Below are positions 7,584 through 15,211 of a stretch of 31,607 bases of DNA, piece after piece. Source of the stretch: CAYRWR01 sp964537555 (lineage in GTDB: Bacteria > Spirochaetota > Brevinematia > Brevinematales > CAYRWR01); the NCBI GenBank assembly GCA_964537555.1, contig CAZIAD010000037.1, positions 1-31,607 of the forward strand. Direction: 5' to 3'. The position numbers and the translations under genes were made by a program. Below the pieces are notes generated by a model that made no database searches, was not told where the DNA came from, and was given only the letters and a program-made list of their open reading frames with translations. The first letter of the stretch is position 1; every line of letters starts with the position of its first letter.

Positions 7584-8586
7584 ACTCTATGCGCTCCATG
7601 ATCTGGTAGCTTTTGAGTCTTCCCCGTTTATCGAATTGCTCTTTGACTATAGCAAATTTGCCTGCTCCCACATAATAGATGCGCTGATTTTTTCCCAGCT
7701 TTTCTTTATGGTCTTTGACCAGCTCTTTGACTACACAATCAAAATGGGCAGGTGTTCCTTCTTCTTTATGCCATATTGCAGTATTGAGATGCTTTATGGG
7801 ACTGTTACAAATGGGGCAAATAGCACCACTGTCCAGACCCTGTTCATTGATATCTGATTTTTCAGCAGATTCTTCATTACTTTCCGGGTCATTTAGTCTT
7901 TCTTCGTCACCGGGATTATCATTTATCCTGGATTCCACAGGCTCACTGCCAGGCACCACTTTGAATTTCAAAATAGAATCTTCCAATGGATCCATAGTCT
8001 GAATATCATCGGGAAGATATACCGGATGGGTCAATTCAGGTTTAGGGATTTCTCTCTGGATGTTTTTGTTTCTGTCCTGAGGCTGATTATTGGGGTTATT
8101 TTGTTTATTGCGGTTAGGATTCTGTTTACGGCGCCGGTTTTGCCAGTATCCGCTTTTTTTTCTGGGTTCTCCACCCTGGTTAGCTTCTCCGCCGCTCTGT
8201 ACCTGATTCGGTTTATTGCTCTCGCCTGAGGATTGCTCCGGCTTACGGTTTTTATCTCTGGAATAATAGCTTTTTTTTCTGCGATTAGGATTAAACTTTC
8301 TCTGCTCTCCACCCTGACTATTGCCGGAAGAAGAAGATGGGCCATCATTATTCCCGGAACTCTGCTGAGAACTCTGCTGAGAACTCTGCTGAGAACTCTG
8401 CTGAGAACTCTGCTGGGAACCCTGCTGGGAACCCTGCTGGGAACCCTGACGTGAATACTGCTGAGAACTCCGCTGAGAAGGCTGCTGACTGCCCTGGCCG
8501 GGATTGGCCTGCTCCTGCCCATTTTCATCCCGCTTGTAGTGTGGTTTTATCTCAGTGCTGCCGTGTTTCTTTTTCCTGTTATACAT
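7564..8586 (-). CDS. Low-complexity Gln/Ser-repeat protein with C-terminal C2HC zinc-knuckle-like region
   Basis: The protein has 340 residues. The N-terminal ~220 residues are disordered: a Lys-rich start, a run of four-residue SSQQ/GSQQ-type units at about 34-77, then Arg/Lys/Asn/Gln-rich stretches such as NPNRRKKS that look RNA-binding. The conserved part is C-terminal: Cys257, Cys260, His281 and Cys284 (CPIC and HFDC), then an alpha/beta stretch ending in QIMERIEYE. This suggests a small zinc-binding domain; no enzyme motif is seen. I recall similar C-terminal regions in spirochaete hypothetical proteins but could not verify this. ATG 8586 has GGGAG 5 bases upstream, favouring it over a TTG at 8598. 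A promoter lies at 8612-8640. It leads a two-gene unit with recO. Confidence 0.75.
   Translation of the reverse strand: MYNRKKKHGSTEIKPHYKRDENGQEQANPGQGSQQPSQRSSQQYSRQGSQQGSQQGSQQSSQQSSQQSSQQSSQQSSGNNDGPSSSSGNSQGGEQRKFNPNRRKKSYYSRDKNRKPEQSSGESNKPNQVQSGGEANQGGEPRKKSGYWQNRRRKQNPNRNKQNNPNNQPQDRNKNIQREIPKPELTHPVYLPDDIQTMDPLEDSILKFKVVPGSEPVESRINDNPGDEERLNDPESNEESAEKSDINEQGLDSGAICPICNSPIKHLNTAIWHKEEGTPAHFDCVVKELVKDHKEKLGKNQRIYYVGAGKFAIVKEQFDKRGRLKSYQIMERIEYERAES
8357..8488. repeat. 12-bp tandem repeat, 11 units, in frame within the Gln/Ser-repeat gene
   Basis: Plus-strand unit GAACTCTGCTGA. The first four copies (8357-8404) are identical and the fifth differs at its last base. The next copies read GAACCCTGCTGG or diverge further, to 8488. 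Each unit encodes four residues (SSQQ, GSQQ and variants) on the minus strand, so copy-number changes keep the frame. Confidence 0.95.
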
Positions 8587-8611
8587 CTCTACTCCCAATA
8601 GTCACTCCCAT

Positions 8612-8640
8612 ATTATACAAGATATCATATTTTACTGCAA
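8612..8640 (-). promoter_or_regulatory. Sigma-70-like promoter for the repeat protein and recO
   Basis: On the minus strand TTGCAG (plus 8635-8640) and a perfect TATAAT (plus 8612-8617) are separated by 17 bases, with the ATG at 8586 downstream. Confidence 0.65.
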
Positions 8641-8760
8641 TTGCCTGAGGGGGAAATAGTGCGAAAAATTCAAACAGACCCAGGTGTGTAAATCCATAAA
8701 TATCGTGCATATATGGCCTATAGCAACACCAGACCTGTTAATACTGAAATTTTGACCCTA

Positions 8761-8800
8761 AAAAAAATAAAAAGGGCTTCTGTGTTAGCAAAAGCCCTTT
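8761..8800 (-). terminator. Rho-independent terminator of metK
   Basis: AAAGGGCTT (8771-8779) pairs perfectly with AAGCCCTTT (8792-8800) around a 12-base loop. On the minus strand the stem is followed by a T-rich tract (complement of 8761-8770). It lies 31 bases past the metK stop. The A/T runs on both sides could also let it stop plus-strand transcription. Confidence 0.85.
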
Positions 8801-8831
8801 AAAAAATCAAACAACAGGTCCCGGATAAAAT

Positions 8832-9995
8832 CTAACCGATCGCTTTCTGCAATTCTTTCACTTTATCCAGCTTTTCCCAGGTAAATTCGTCTCTGCCAAA
8901 ATGGCCGTAAGATGCTGTCTTTCTAAACACAGGCCGTTTCAGGTCTAAAGTCCTGATGATACCGGCAGGGGTAAAGTCAAATACTTTTTTGACTGCATCT
9001 TCGATACGTCCTTCCGGAAACTTAGCTGTACCAAAGGTATCCACTAAAACAGAGACAGGATAAGGAACACCTATCGCATAAGCCAGTTCTACTTCACAGC
9101 GCTCGCACAGGCCGGCTGCCACTATGTTTTTAGCGGCATATCGGGCCATATATGCTGCAGAACGGTCTACTTTGGAGGGGTCTTTTCCGGAAAATGCTCC
9201 GCCGCCATGACGTCCCATTCCGCCATAAGTGTCTACGATGATTTTTCTGCCGGTCAGGCCGGAGTCACCATGAGGGCCTCCCACCACAAAACGCCCGGTA
9301 GGGTTGATAAAATACTTTGTGTCGCTGTCCAGCAGATTGGTGTCCCCCAGTACGGGCTTGACTACCTTTTCTATAAGAGTCTCTTTGATCTCATCGTAGG
9401 ATACAGATTCATCATGCTGATGAGAAATCACTACGGTATCAATACGCTGGGGTTTTTGATTTTCATACTGGATAGTCACCTGGCTCTTGGAATCAGGCCG
9501 CATCCAGGAGACCTTGCCTTCCTTTCTCAGTTGGGCTGCGTATTCCAGGAGCTGATGAGAATACATAATAGGTGCAGGCATCAATGAAGGGGTCTCGGTG
9601 CAGGCATAGCCAAACATCATACCCTGGTCCCCTGCACCCTGTTCTTTGTAAAGGCCATCGCCTTCAGTCACTCCCTGTGAGATGTCGGGTGACTGGGAAT
9701 GCAGAGTATTTAAAAACGCCATGGATTCATAATCCAGGCCATATTCCGGCCGGTCATAACCTATACTTTTGACGACTCCGCGTATCAGTTCCTGGTAATC
9801 AAACTGGGCCTTGGTAGTGATCTCACCCCCTACCAGCACCATACCGGTAGTAGTGAAGCTTTCACAAGCTACACGGGAGTTAGGGTCCTGTTCCAGACAG
9901 GCATCCAGTACCGCATCCGATACCTGGTCACAGATCTTATCGGGATGCCCTTCACTGACAGATTCAGATGTAAATAAAAACTTTCTTGAGTCCAT
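8832..9995 (-). CDS. metK: S-adenosylmethionine synthetase
   Basis: MetK makes S-adenosylmethionine from methionine and ATP. At 387 residues it has the standard length. Both family signatures are exact: GAGDQGMMFGYA (120-131) and GGGAFSGKD (264-272). The N-terminal FTSESVSEGHPDKICDQ stretch carries the ATP- and metal-binding residues. The ATG has GAGG 7 bases upstream. A promoter with a 17-base spacer precedes it (10028-10056) and a strong hairpin terminator follows, so it is probably transcribed alone. The leader was read for a SAM riboswitch and none was recognised. Its product feeds, among others, the radical SAM enzyme HydE encoded nearby. Confidence 0.98.
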   Translation of the reverse strand: MDSRKFLFTSESVSEGHPDKICDQVSDAVLDACLEQDPNSRVACESFTTTGMVLVGGEITTKAQFDYQELIRGVVKSIGYDRPEYGLDYESMAFLNTLHSQSPDISQGVTEGDGLYKEQGAGDQGMMFGYACTETPSLMPAPIMYSHQLLEYAAQLRKEGKVSWMRPDSKSQVTIQYENQKPQRIDTVVISHQHDESVSYDEIKETLIEKVVKPVLGDTNLLDSDTKYFINPTGRFVVGGPHGDSGLTGRKIIVDTYGGMGRHGGGAFSGKDPSKVDRSAAYMARYAAKNIVAAGLCERCEVELAYAIGVPYPVSVLVDTFGTAKFPEGRIEDAVKKVFDFTPAGIIRTLDLKRPVFRKTASYGHFGRDEFTWEKLDKVKELQKAIG

Positions 9996-10027
9996 AGTAT
10001 ACCTCGTAAAATAAAATTCAGATAATT

Positions 10028-10056
10028 ATTGTATATCATACTATGATTTCACGCAA
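10028..10056 (-). promoter_or_regulatory. Sigma-70-like promoter of metK
   Basis: On the minus strand TTGCGT (plus 10051-10056) and TACAAT (plus 10028-10033) are separated by 17 bases, about 33 bases before the metK ATG. Confidence 0.5.
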
Positions 10057-10109
10057 AATTGGGACAAGTAATCTGTCTGGAATTGAAGCAGGATTGTGGT
10101 GAATAGAGA

Positions 10110-10397
10110 CTATTTTTTATCTTTATCCATGATCTCCCGGATCTTTTTTTCTTCCCATTCCTCACCCAGAAACCCTCTGAATCCAAATACAGCCAATCCA
10201 TGAAAAGCCAGGCCTACCCCCCAGCCCATCAGGGGCCATTTAAACCAGTAATTATGGGCCACATCCCCTCTGGTGGTAAGGAAATATATAGCCACTAACA
10301 GTGCATTGACTAATAAATAGTTCAGAGCGTGGATATAAAATCCTTTTAACTCCTTTACTCTTCTGCGGGCCTGCTGATACTTCTTATCCTGTTCCAT
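10110..10397 (-). CDS. Small 2TM-domain membrane protein
   Basis: This 95-residue protein matches the 2TM domain family. A basic helix (ARRRVKELKGFYIHALNYLL) leads into a first hydrophobic segment at about 25-41. A short loop with HNYWFKWPLMGWG leads into a second segment at about 56-74, and the protein ends in the charged stretch EEWEEKKIREIM. In the family this module also occurs fused to LytTR regulators or histidine kinases; here it stands alone. Its function is unknown. The ATG has GGGAG 8 bases upstream. It precedes metK on the same strand but is separated by about 110 bases holding metK's own promoter. Confidence 0.8.
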   Translation of the reverse strand: MEQDKKYQQARRRVKELKGFYIHALNYLLVNALLVAIYFLTTRGDVAHNYWFKWPLMGWGVGLAFHGLAVFGFRGFLGEEWEEKKIREIMDKDKK

Positions 10398-10522
10398 ATT
10401 TTTTACTCCCTGATACTTATTAAGACAAGTGATTGTAACATTTTTTAGAAAAAAAACGGAAAAATTCCACGCATATTTTTCTATACCTGCATAACATGTT
10501 AAAATAAAGAAAAAAGGTGCCT

Positions 10523-11560
10523 ATGAACAGTCACACTCTGGATTCCCTGGTCCATGACCTTTTTTCCTGGTATCAGGCGCAGGCCCGGGTCCTCCCCTGG
10601 AGGGATGATCCTGCCCCCTATAAGGTCTGGATCTCTGAGATCATGCTACAGCAGACCCAGGTCAGCACTGTGATCCCTTTTTTTGAGCGCTTTATCACCC
10701 GTTTCCCGGATATAGAGGCCCTGGCAGGAGCTACGGAAGACGAGGTCATGCAGTACTGGGCCGGACTGGGATATTACAGCCGGGCCAGAAACATCAGAAA
10801 GACTGCCGGCATCATCGCTGCTGCCGGGATCTTTCCTGATACAAAAGAGGGCTTACTGGAATTACCCGGTATAGGCCCCTATACTGCCGGCGCCATTTTA
10901 TCCATCGCTTTTAATCAGGCGGTGCCCATACTGGATGCCAATATAGAGAGAGTATTTTCCCGCATGAGATTGGTTTCGGGTTCGGATTTTAAAAAGAGGC
11001 TGTGGCGCTATGCAGACATCATAGTGAAAAAAGGGGCTCAGCTCTCCCTCCCACCCCGGGACATCAATCAGGCCCTGATGGAGCTGGGAGCCCTGCTATG
11101 CAATAAAAACCCGGATTGCGGACAGTGCCCTCTCAGGTCACACTGTAAGGCCTATAGCAGAAATCTGCAAAAACACTATCCTCCCTCTTCAAAAAAGAAA
11201 GACTGGCAATACATCGATGAGGAAATGATCTGCCTGGTCAATGCATCAGGGGAAATACTGATCAGAAAGACTCCCCAGGGTATGTGGAGAGCAGGACTAT
11301 GGGATGTCTACCCAGCCTCAGAACTGCCCGGGATAAAACAGGGATTCACCACTGTGGACAGTCAGGCTATTGTGACCCGTCACCGCATAAACAGAAAGAC
11401 TCATCTGGTATATGCAGATTCTTGGCCTGTAGTCCTGACCGGAACCTGGGTTTCACCGCAGGCCTTACTGGAGGGCTTATCTGCTCCCGGTATAGGAGCA
11501 GCTCTTAAAAAGAGCCTTCCGGCAATAATCAGGGCTCTCGAATCTAGATCTCGCCATTGA
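10523..11560 (+). CDS. mutY: A/G-specific adenine DNA glycosylase
   Basis: MutY removes adenine mispaired with 8-oxoguanine. From ATG 10523 the protein is 345 residues; the GTG 6 bases earlier overlaps the AAGG ribosome-binding site and is less likely. The catalytic Glu39 is in SEIMLQQTQV, the helix-hairpin-helix is LPGIGPYTAG, and the catalytic Asp138 is in VPILDANIERV. A four-Cys iron-sulphur loop lies at Cys193, 199, 202 and 208. Its spacing is C-X5-C-X2-C-X5-C, one residue shorter in the first gap than the usual X6. The C-terminal domain at about 225-340 is the NUDIX-like 8-oxoguanine recognition fold (QGMWRAGLWDVYP). The 3' end overlaps the convergent thioesterase gene by 17 bases. Confidence 0.96.
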   Translation: MNSHTLDSLVHDLFSWYQAQARVLPWRDDPAPYKVWISEIMLQQTQVSTVIPFFERFITRFPDIEALAGATEDEVMQYWAGLGYYSRARNIRKTAGIIAAAGIFPDTKEGLLELPGIGPYTAGAILSIAFNQAVPILDANIERVFSRMRLVSGSDFKKRLWRYADIIVKKGAQLSLPPRDINQALMELGALLCNKNPDCGQCPLRSHCKAYSRNLQKHYPPSSKKKDWQYIDEEMICLVNASGEILIRKTPQGMWRAGLWDVYPASELPGIKQGFTTVDSQAIVTRHRINRKTHLVYADSWPVVLTGTWVSPQALLEGLSAPGIGAALKKSLPAIIRALESRSRH

Positions 11561-11966
11561 TCACTTTCATGAACACCTCATCTACCTCCGGAGCCACCGC
11601 CAGACGTCCCTCTACCAGGGTAGTAGCTATCACTTTACCCCGGGTGCATAGGCGGTTATCCTCCAGGCGATAGATATCCTGGTAGAAGATGTACTTGAGG
11701 CTGCCCTGTTTCTCCATAGAGAGCCGGCACACAAATTCATCCCCGCTTTTCAGAGGTGATTTATAATCGATCTCGATACGTGCTACCACTGCGTCTATAC
11801 CCTGGTCATGGAGCTCCGCGAAATCCAGGCCAATATCCAGTAAAAATTCATGCCGGGTATGTTCCATATAATTCTGATATACCGAATTATTCACAATACC
11901 CTGTATGTCACATTCATAATCCCGCACTTTAAATTTTTGTTCAAACAGATATTCCATTGATGGCAT
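11544..11966 (-). CDS. Hotdog-fold acyl-CoA thioesterase (YbgC/4HBT-like)
   Basis: This 140-residue protein is a single hotdog domain. The signature near the N-terminus reads VRDYECDIQGIVNNSVY then QNYMEHTR, matching the 4HBT/YbgC thioesterase motif with the putative catalytic Asp20. The middle carries the usual IEIDYKSPLKSGDEF strand-turn. It probably hydrolyses an acyl-CoA or similar thioester in the cytoplasm; the substrate is unknown. The ATG has AGGA 6 bases upstream and a promoter with a 17-base spacer at 11996-12024. No tol-pal genes, the usual ybgC partners, are near, so a Tol-Pal role is not supported. Confidence 0.85.
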   Translation of the reverse strand: MPSMEYLFEQKFKVRDYECDIQGIVNNSVYQNYMEHTRHEFLLDIGLDFAELHDQGIDAVVARIEIDYKSPLKSGDEFVCRLSMEKQGSLKYIFYQDIYRLEDNRLCTRGKVIATTLVEGRLAVAPEVDEVFMKVINGEI

Positions 11967-11995
11967 AAGCTTTCCTTTTTATTATAATGAGGCAT

Positions 11996-12024
11996 ATTTT
12001 ATATCCTGAAGACACTTTAATCAA
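11996..12024 (-). promoter_or_regulatory. Sigma-70-like promoter of the thioesterase gene
   Basis: On the minus strand TTGATT (plus 12019-12024) and TAAAAT (plus 11996-12001) are separated by 17 bases. It sits in the short gap after the permease gene's stop. Confidence 0.45.
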
Positions 12025-12041
12025 GCCGGGGCCTGCCACCT

Positions 12042-12986
12042 TCAGCTACGGGACCGGTACAGGGATACCAGTAGAATAATGAAAAAGGGCGCTCCTATCA
12101 GAGAAGTGATCATTCCAATAGGCAGAATAGATCCCGGTACCAGGTAGCGTGATAAGATCATGGCCCCCGTCATCAAAGCACTGCCTATAAACAGCAGAGG
12201 TAATAGGGCTCTCCTGTGGCCTTCACCATATATCATCCGGACTATGTGTGGTACCACCAGGCCCAGAAAGCCGATCATTCCTGTAATAGACACTACGATT
12301 GCTGTGGATACACTGACTATGATAAATGACTGCCGTTTCAGGCGGGGGGTATCGACTCCTGAGGCCAGGGCCACTTCCTCTCCAAACAAGTAGATATCCA
12401 GCTCCTTATGTTTCCAGCTGTAAAAAACAATGATGATAAGGGCGGCCAGCACCAGGATTATGAGCTCGTAACTTCCTTTATATTCAATATTGCCCATAAG
12501 CCACAGTACTGAGGACTGCAGGTCATTGGGACGTAACAGACTTTGCATGAGCATGATCCAGGATGAAAACAGGGCATTAAAGCCTACACCAGCCAGTAAG
12601 GCGGTACCGATGGAAAAACTGTTTTGTTTTTTACTGAAAAGATAGATCAGAAATGAGACCAGGGCAGCCGCCGCCAGGGAGAATAAGGTCCTGAAAATAA
12701 ATAGCGGGCTAATGGAAAAAAAGACTGCTATCACAGCCCCCAGAGAAGCCGCACTGGATACCCCCAGGATATAGGGCTCAGCCAGGGGATTATGTAATAT
12801 CGTCTGCAGTATCCTTCCTCCAAATGAAAGGATCAAAACTACTGCCAGGCTCTGAATATAAATATTTAAGCGATAGCTAAAGGCTTCCTGCCACTGCCCG
12901 GAACTGCCTACAGTAAAAAATAACAGGGTCAGGATCAGAAAAAGCAGGATATAGATGACACTTTTTTTAAACATGGTATATATCAT
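12042..12986 (-). CDS. FecCD/BtuC-type ABC transporter permease
   Basis: The protein has about 314 residues and some nine or ten hydrophobic segments, an integral membrane permease of the iron-siderophore/cobalamin/haem importer family. Diagnostic blocks are GRILQTILHNPLAEPYILG near the N-terminal third and, near the C-terminus, GMIGFLGLVVPHIVRMIYG followed by ILPIGMITSLIGAPFFIILL. The metal-complex substrate cannot be told. No ATP-binding or substrate-binding subunit is adjacent, which is unusual because these genes normally sit together. The start is uncertain: TTG 13001, ATG 12986 and ATG 12974 are all in frame and none has a clear ribosome-binding site; ATG 12986 was chosen as the longest ATG form. 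Confidence 0.88.
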   Translation of the reverse strand: MIYTMFKKSVIYILLFLILTLLFFTVGSSGQWQEAFSYRLNIYIQSLAVVLILSFGGRILQTILHNPLAEPYILGVSSAASLGAVIAVFFSISPLFIFRTLFSLAAAALVSFLIYLFSKKQNSFSIGTALLAGVGFNALFSSWIMLMQSLLRPNDLQSSVLWLMGNIEYKGSYELIILVLAALIIIVFYSWKHKELDIYLFGEEVALASGVDTPRLKRQSFIIVSVSTAIVVSITGMIGFLGLVVPHIVRMIYGEGHRRALLPLLFIGSALMTGAMILSRYLVPGSILPIGMITSLIGAPFFIILLVSLYRSRS

Positions 12987-13037
12987 AAAAGAGGATGGCA
13001 AAATACGAAAATATTTTCACCCTGCTTAAAATTATCT

Positions 13038-13066
13038 TTGCATTTTATAAATCATGAATCTATAAT
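13038..13066 (+). promoter_or_regulatory. Sigma-70-like promoter of the 13084 gene
   Basis: TTGCAT (13038-13043) and TATAAT (13061-13066) are separated by 17 bases. The implied start near 13073 leaves a leader of only about 11 bases that still contains most of the GAAGGAG ribosome-binding site. Confidence 0.45.
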
Positions 13067-13083
13067 TATAGAAGGAGATTGGA

Positions 13084-13902
13084 ATGAATAATATTTTTAC
13101 ATCAAAGTTTACCCTTATTATGGCTGGCTTTGGAGCTGTTCTGTCTTTGTTATTGAGCCTTTTTGCAGGCACCAGTGCTCTGCAATTATTATTACGCCTG
13201 CTCTTAAGTACACTCATCATGGGGGGAATCGCTATCCTCATTCAATTCCTGATCACAAAATTTATCCCTCAGGAACACCTGGACATACTCATGAAAGGGG
13301 GCCAGAACAGCGATAGCAGTACCGATGGAAATTCCACACAGAATGAAGAGTCAGGTGCCACAGGTAGTTCTATAGATTACACAGATGACAGCACTCTCTC
13401 TGTAGATGAACTCTACCAGTCAGAGGATGAAGAGGCCAGCTCTCCTGATACAGATTATAAACCTGCATCCCGGTATTCACCCAGCACCAGCACATCTGAT
13501 GACCAGGATAATATTTTTCCGGCACATAACAGCTCTGATCCGGATGCCGGAAGTGCGGATGATGACTCAGACGATTCATTTAAAGCTACAGATTTTTCAG
13601 AAGCACCCCGCTTAAAGACCGGTTCTGAGGAGAGTACCAGCTCAGAGGATTCCCGGGATGAGGATGATGCTCCCTCTCCCTCTCCTTCTGCCTCTCTTGA
13701 GGAAAAAGCCATTCCCTTTGATGACGGACCTGCAGGCATACCCATGAATCCCTCCCCCAAAAATACTTATGAAAAAGGCAACACCCCTCCTCCTACAGGT
13801 GGAGGTGGAGATGTCAGCTTTACAGTGGACAATAAAAAGATCACTACCGACCCTAAGATCATTGCCAAAGCCATCCGCACGGTCTTATACAAAGACTCTT
13901 AG
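13084..13902 (+). CDS. Membrane-anchored acidic low-complexity protein, unknown function
   Basis: The protein has 272 residues. Two hydrophobic segments at about 10-28 and 33-59 anchor it in the membrane. Residues 75-240 are disordered and rich in Ser, Asp, Glu and Pro (SDDSDDS, SPSPSASLEE). The C-terminal ~25 residues look ordered: FTVDNKKITTDPKIIAKAIR then TVLYKDS. I did not recognise the family. Together with the next gene it precedes the flagellar sigma factor, and in spirochaete motility operons genes of unknown function commonly lie between flhG and fliA, so a flagella-linked role is possible but is inference. The ATG has GAAGGAG 6 bases upstream. Confidence 0.7.
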   Translation: MNNIFTSKFTLIMAGFGAVLSLLLSLFAGTSALQLLLRLLLSTLIMGGIAILIQFLITKFIPQEHLDILMKGGQNSDSSTDGNSTQNEESGATGSSIDYTDDSTLSVDELYQSEDEEASSPDTDYKPASRYSPSTSTSDDQDNIFPAHNSSDPDAGSADDDSDDSFKATDFSEAPRLKTGSEESTSSEDSRDEDDAPSPSPSASLEEKAIPFDDGPAGIPMNPSPKNTYEKGNTPPPTGGGGDVSFTVDNKKITTDPKIIAKAIRTVLYKDS

Positions 13903-13917
13903 GAACTGTAAAAATTA

Positions 13918-13945
13918 TTGCATTTTCCCCAGATAGCAGTATAAT
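13918..13945 (+). promoter_or_regulatory. Sigma-70-like promoter of the 13987 gene
   Basis: TTGCAT (13918-13923) and TATAAT (13940-13945) are separated by 16 bases, giving a leader of about 35 bases. Confidence 0.5.
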
Positions 13946-13986
13946 ATCATTGATGCTATTATAGTAAAAATTTGCAGGGAAGCATT

Positions 13987-15117
13987 ATGGCTATTGAATC
14001 TCAAATCCTTATCAACAATTATGGTGTTAGCGAAGAATTCGCACAAAAATTACTTAATTTCACTCAGCAGGACCTTGAGGGAGCTATAAAAATATTAGAA
14101 GCTTCTGAAAAAGACGTCTATGCTATTAAGATCAAGTTTCTATCCAGTAAAAAACTGGCCTATGGCGCCATCATCATTTTTTACAATATGCAGAATCATG
14201 TAGCGGAATATATTTATTGTGTAGTCTCAGCCGACAATAAGCTATCCAAAATCCATATAGAAGGCACCTGGAATGAATTCATTTCGGAGATGTCCGGATA
14301 TATGATCAATGAAGGGGCTGACTTTGATGCTGCCTCCCGGATAGAGACCGAGATACTCAATCCTGAAAACCTGAGATACTTTTCCCAGTTTTTTGCAGAC
14401 AGACACAATCCGGATCTGGTCAACCTAAAAAGGTTTATCCTCAATCATCTGTCCAAGATACTGCTGGATACCGGAATCGTGATCAAGCTGGTCACTGACA
14501 CTATTGACGTATTCAAGTATAAAAACACCCTGAACCAGCTAAAATCCGGCACAAAGATCGTACCCAAGACCGGAAAAAACTATACCATGCTGGTAAATAT
14601 GCACATAGAGCCTGTACTGGCCCCTATCGGCGGCACAGATATAGATAAAATGTCTATCGGTGAAGAGATCCTGGTCAAAGTCGATGATGACAGAGATATT
14701 GTGCGCTACATAGGACAATTATTAAAATTTGAAGACGATACCGGTCTCAACAAAGCCCTCTACGGAAGAGTAGTTAAACATGACCATAATACAGACAGCC
14801 AGAACCACCTGGTCACTTTGGAATTCGGGCCCGGTGTCTATGGGACTTTTTCAGTGGGACAGAAGGTAAGAGTCCAGTCCCGGATACGCCCGGAAGCGTC
14901 TCAGGTCTTAAATGGTCCGCCGGTGCCCCCTCCGCCCCAGGAAGGAGATGCACCACCTCTGCTGGATAGCCCACTGGATAGCCTGGGGGATATACCTTCT
15001 CTCAAGAGCGGTGCAGCCACCCCTCAGAAGAAGAGATCCAATGTCTTTCTGATAATCAACATTGTCCTGATTGTGGTAGTAGCTATAGTCATCTTTTTTA
15101 TTCTCTTTTCCAATTAG
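13987..15117 (+). CDS. Tail-anchored protein with an N-terminal UBA-like helix motif, unknown function
   Basis: The protein has 376 residues from ATG 13987, which has AGGGA 6 bases upstream; an in-frame TTG at 13972 is less likely. Residues 4-36 (INNYGVSEEFAQKLL, then DLEGAIKILEAS) resemble the three-helix UBA-type motif seen in EF-Ts and ubiquitin-associated domains. The middle is mixed alpha/beta, with beta-rich stretches at about 190-310 (IGEEILVKVDDDRDIVRYIG). A Pro-rich linker (GPPVPPPPQEGDAPP) leads to a single hydrophobic segment at the extreme C-terminus, consistent with a tail-anchored topology and a cytoplasmic body. No known enzyme motif is seen. It lies directly upstream of fliA/whiG with its own promoter, so a motility-linked role is plausible but unproven. 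Confidence 0.72.
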   Translation: MAIESQILINNYGVSEEFAQKLLNFTQQDLEGAIKILEASEKDVYAIKIKFLSSKKLAYGAIIIFYNMQNHVAEYIYCVVSADNKLSKIHIEGTWNEFISEMSGYMINEGADFDAASRIETEILNPENLRYFSQFFADRHNPDLVNLKRFILNHLSKILLDTGIVIKLVTDTIDVFKYKNTLNQLKSGTKIVPKTGKNYTMLVNMHIEPVLAPIGGTDIDKMSIGEEILVKVDDDRDIVRYIGQLLKFEDDTGLNKALYGRVVKHDHNTDSQNHLVTLEFGPGVYGTFSVGQKVRVQSRIRPEASQVLNGPPVPPPPQEGDAPPLLDSPLDSLGDIPSLKSGAATPQKKRSNVFLIINIVLIVVVAIVIFFILFSN

Positions 15118-15138
15118 TTTCAAAAAAAAAGATAATTA

Positions 15139-15167
15139 TTGTACAAAAATATCAATTAAGTTATAAT
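15139..15167 (+). promoter_or_regulatory. Sigma-70-like promoter of fliA/whiG
   Basis: TTGTAC (15139-15144) and a perfect TATAAT (15162-15167) are separated by 17 bases, about 44 bases before the sigma-factor ATG. The gene thus looks transcribed by housekeeping polymerase, at the head of a nine-gene run. Confidence 0.65.
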
Positions 15168-15211
15168 AACAATAGTAGCTGTATACTATTTGATATTCCC
15201 GGGAGAAATTT

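Noticed and set aside
8026..8528. Long open frames opposite and alongside the Gln/Ser-repeat gene
   Set aside because: They exist because the 12-bp repeat is open in several frames; their products are simple repeats with no ribosome-binding site or conserved feature.
9996..10109. SAM riboswitch in the metK leader
   Set aside because: The leader is short, A/T-rich and lacks the conserved SAM-I, SAM-II or SMK box elements; only a promoter is seen.
10441..10522. Promoter for mutY
   Set aside because: TAAAAT at 10500-10505 is a fair -10, but the 17-base position upstream is only TTTTCT, and it ends 17 bases before the ATG, so the evidence is too weak to list.
13370..13760. Antisense and shifted frames across the acidic Ser/Asp region of the 13084 gene
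   Set aside because: They arise from biased codons of the low-complexity stretch; no start signals or family motifs.
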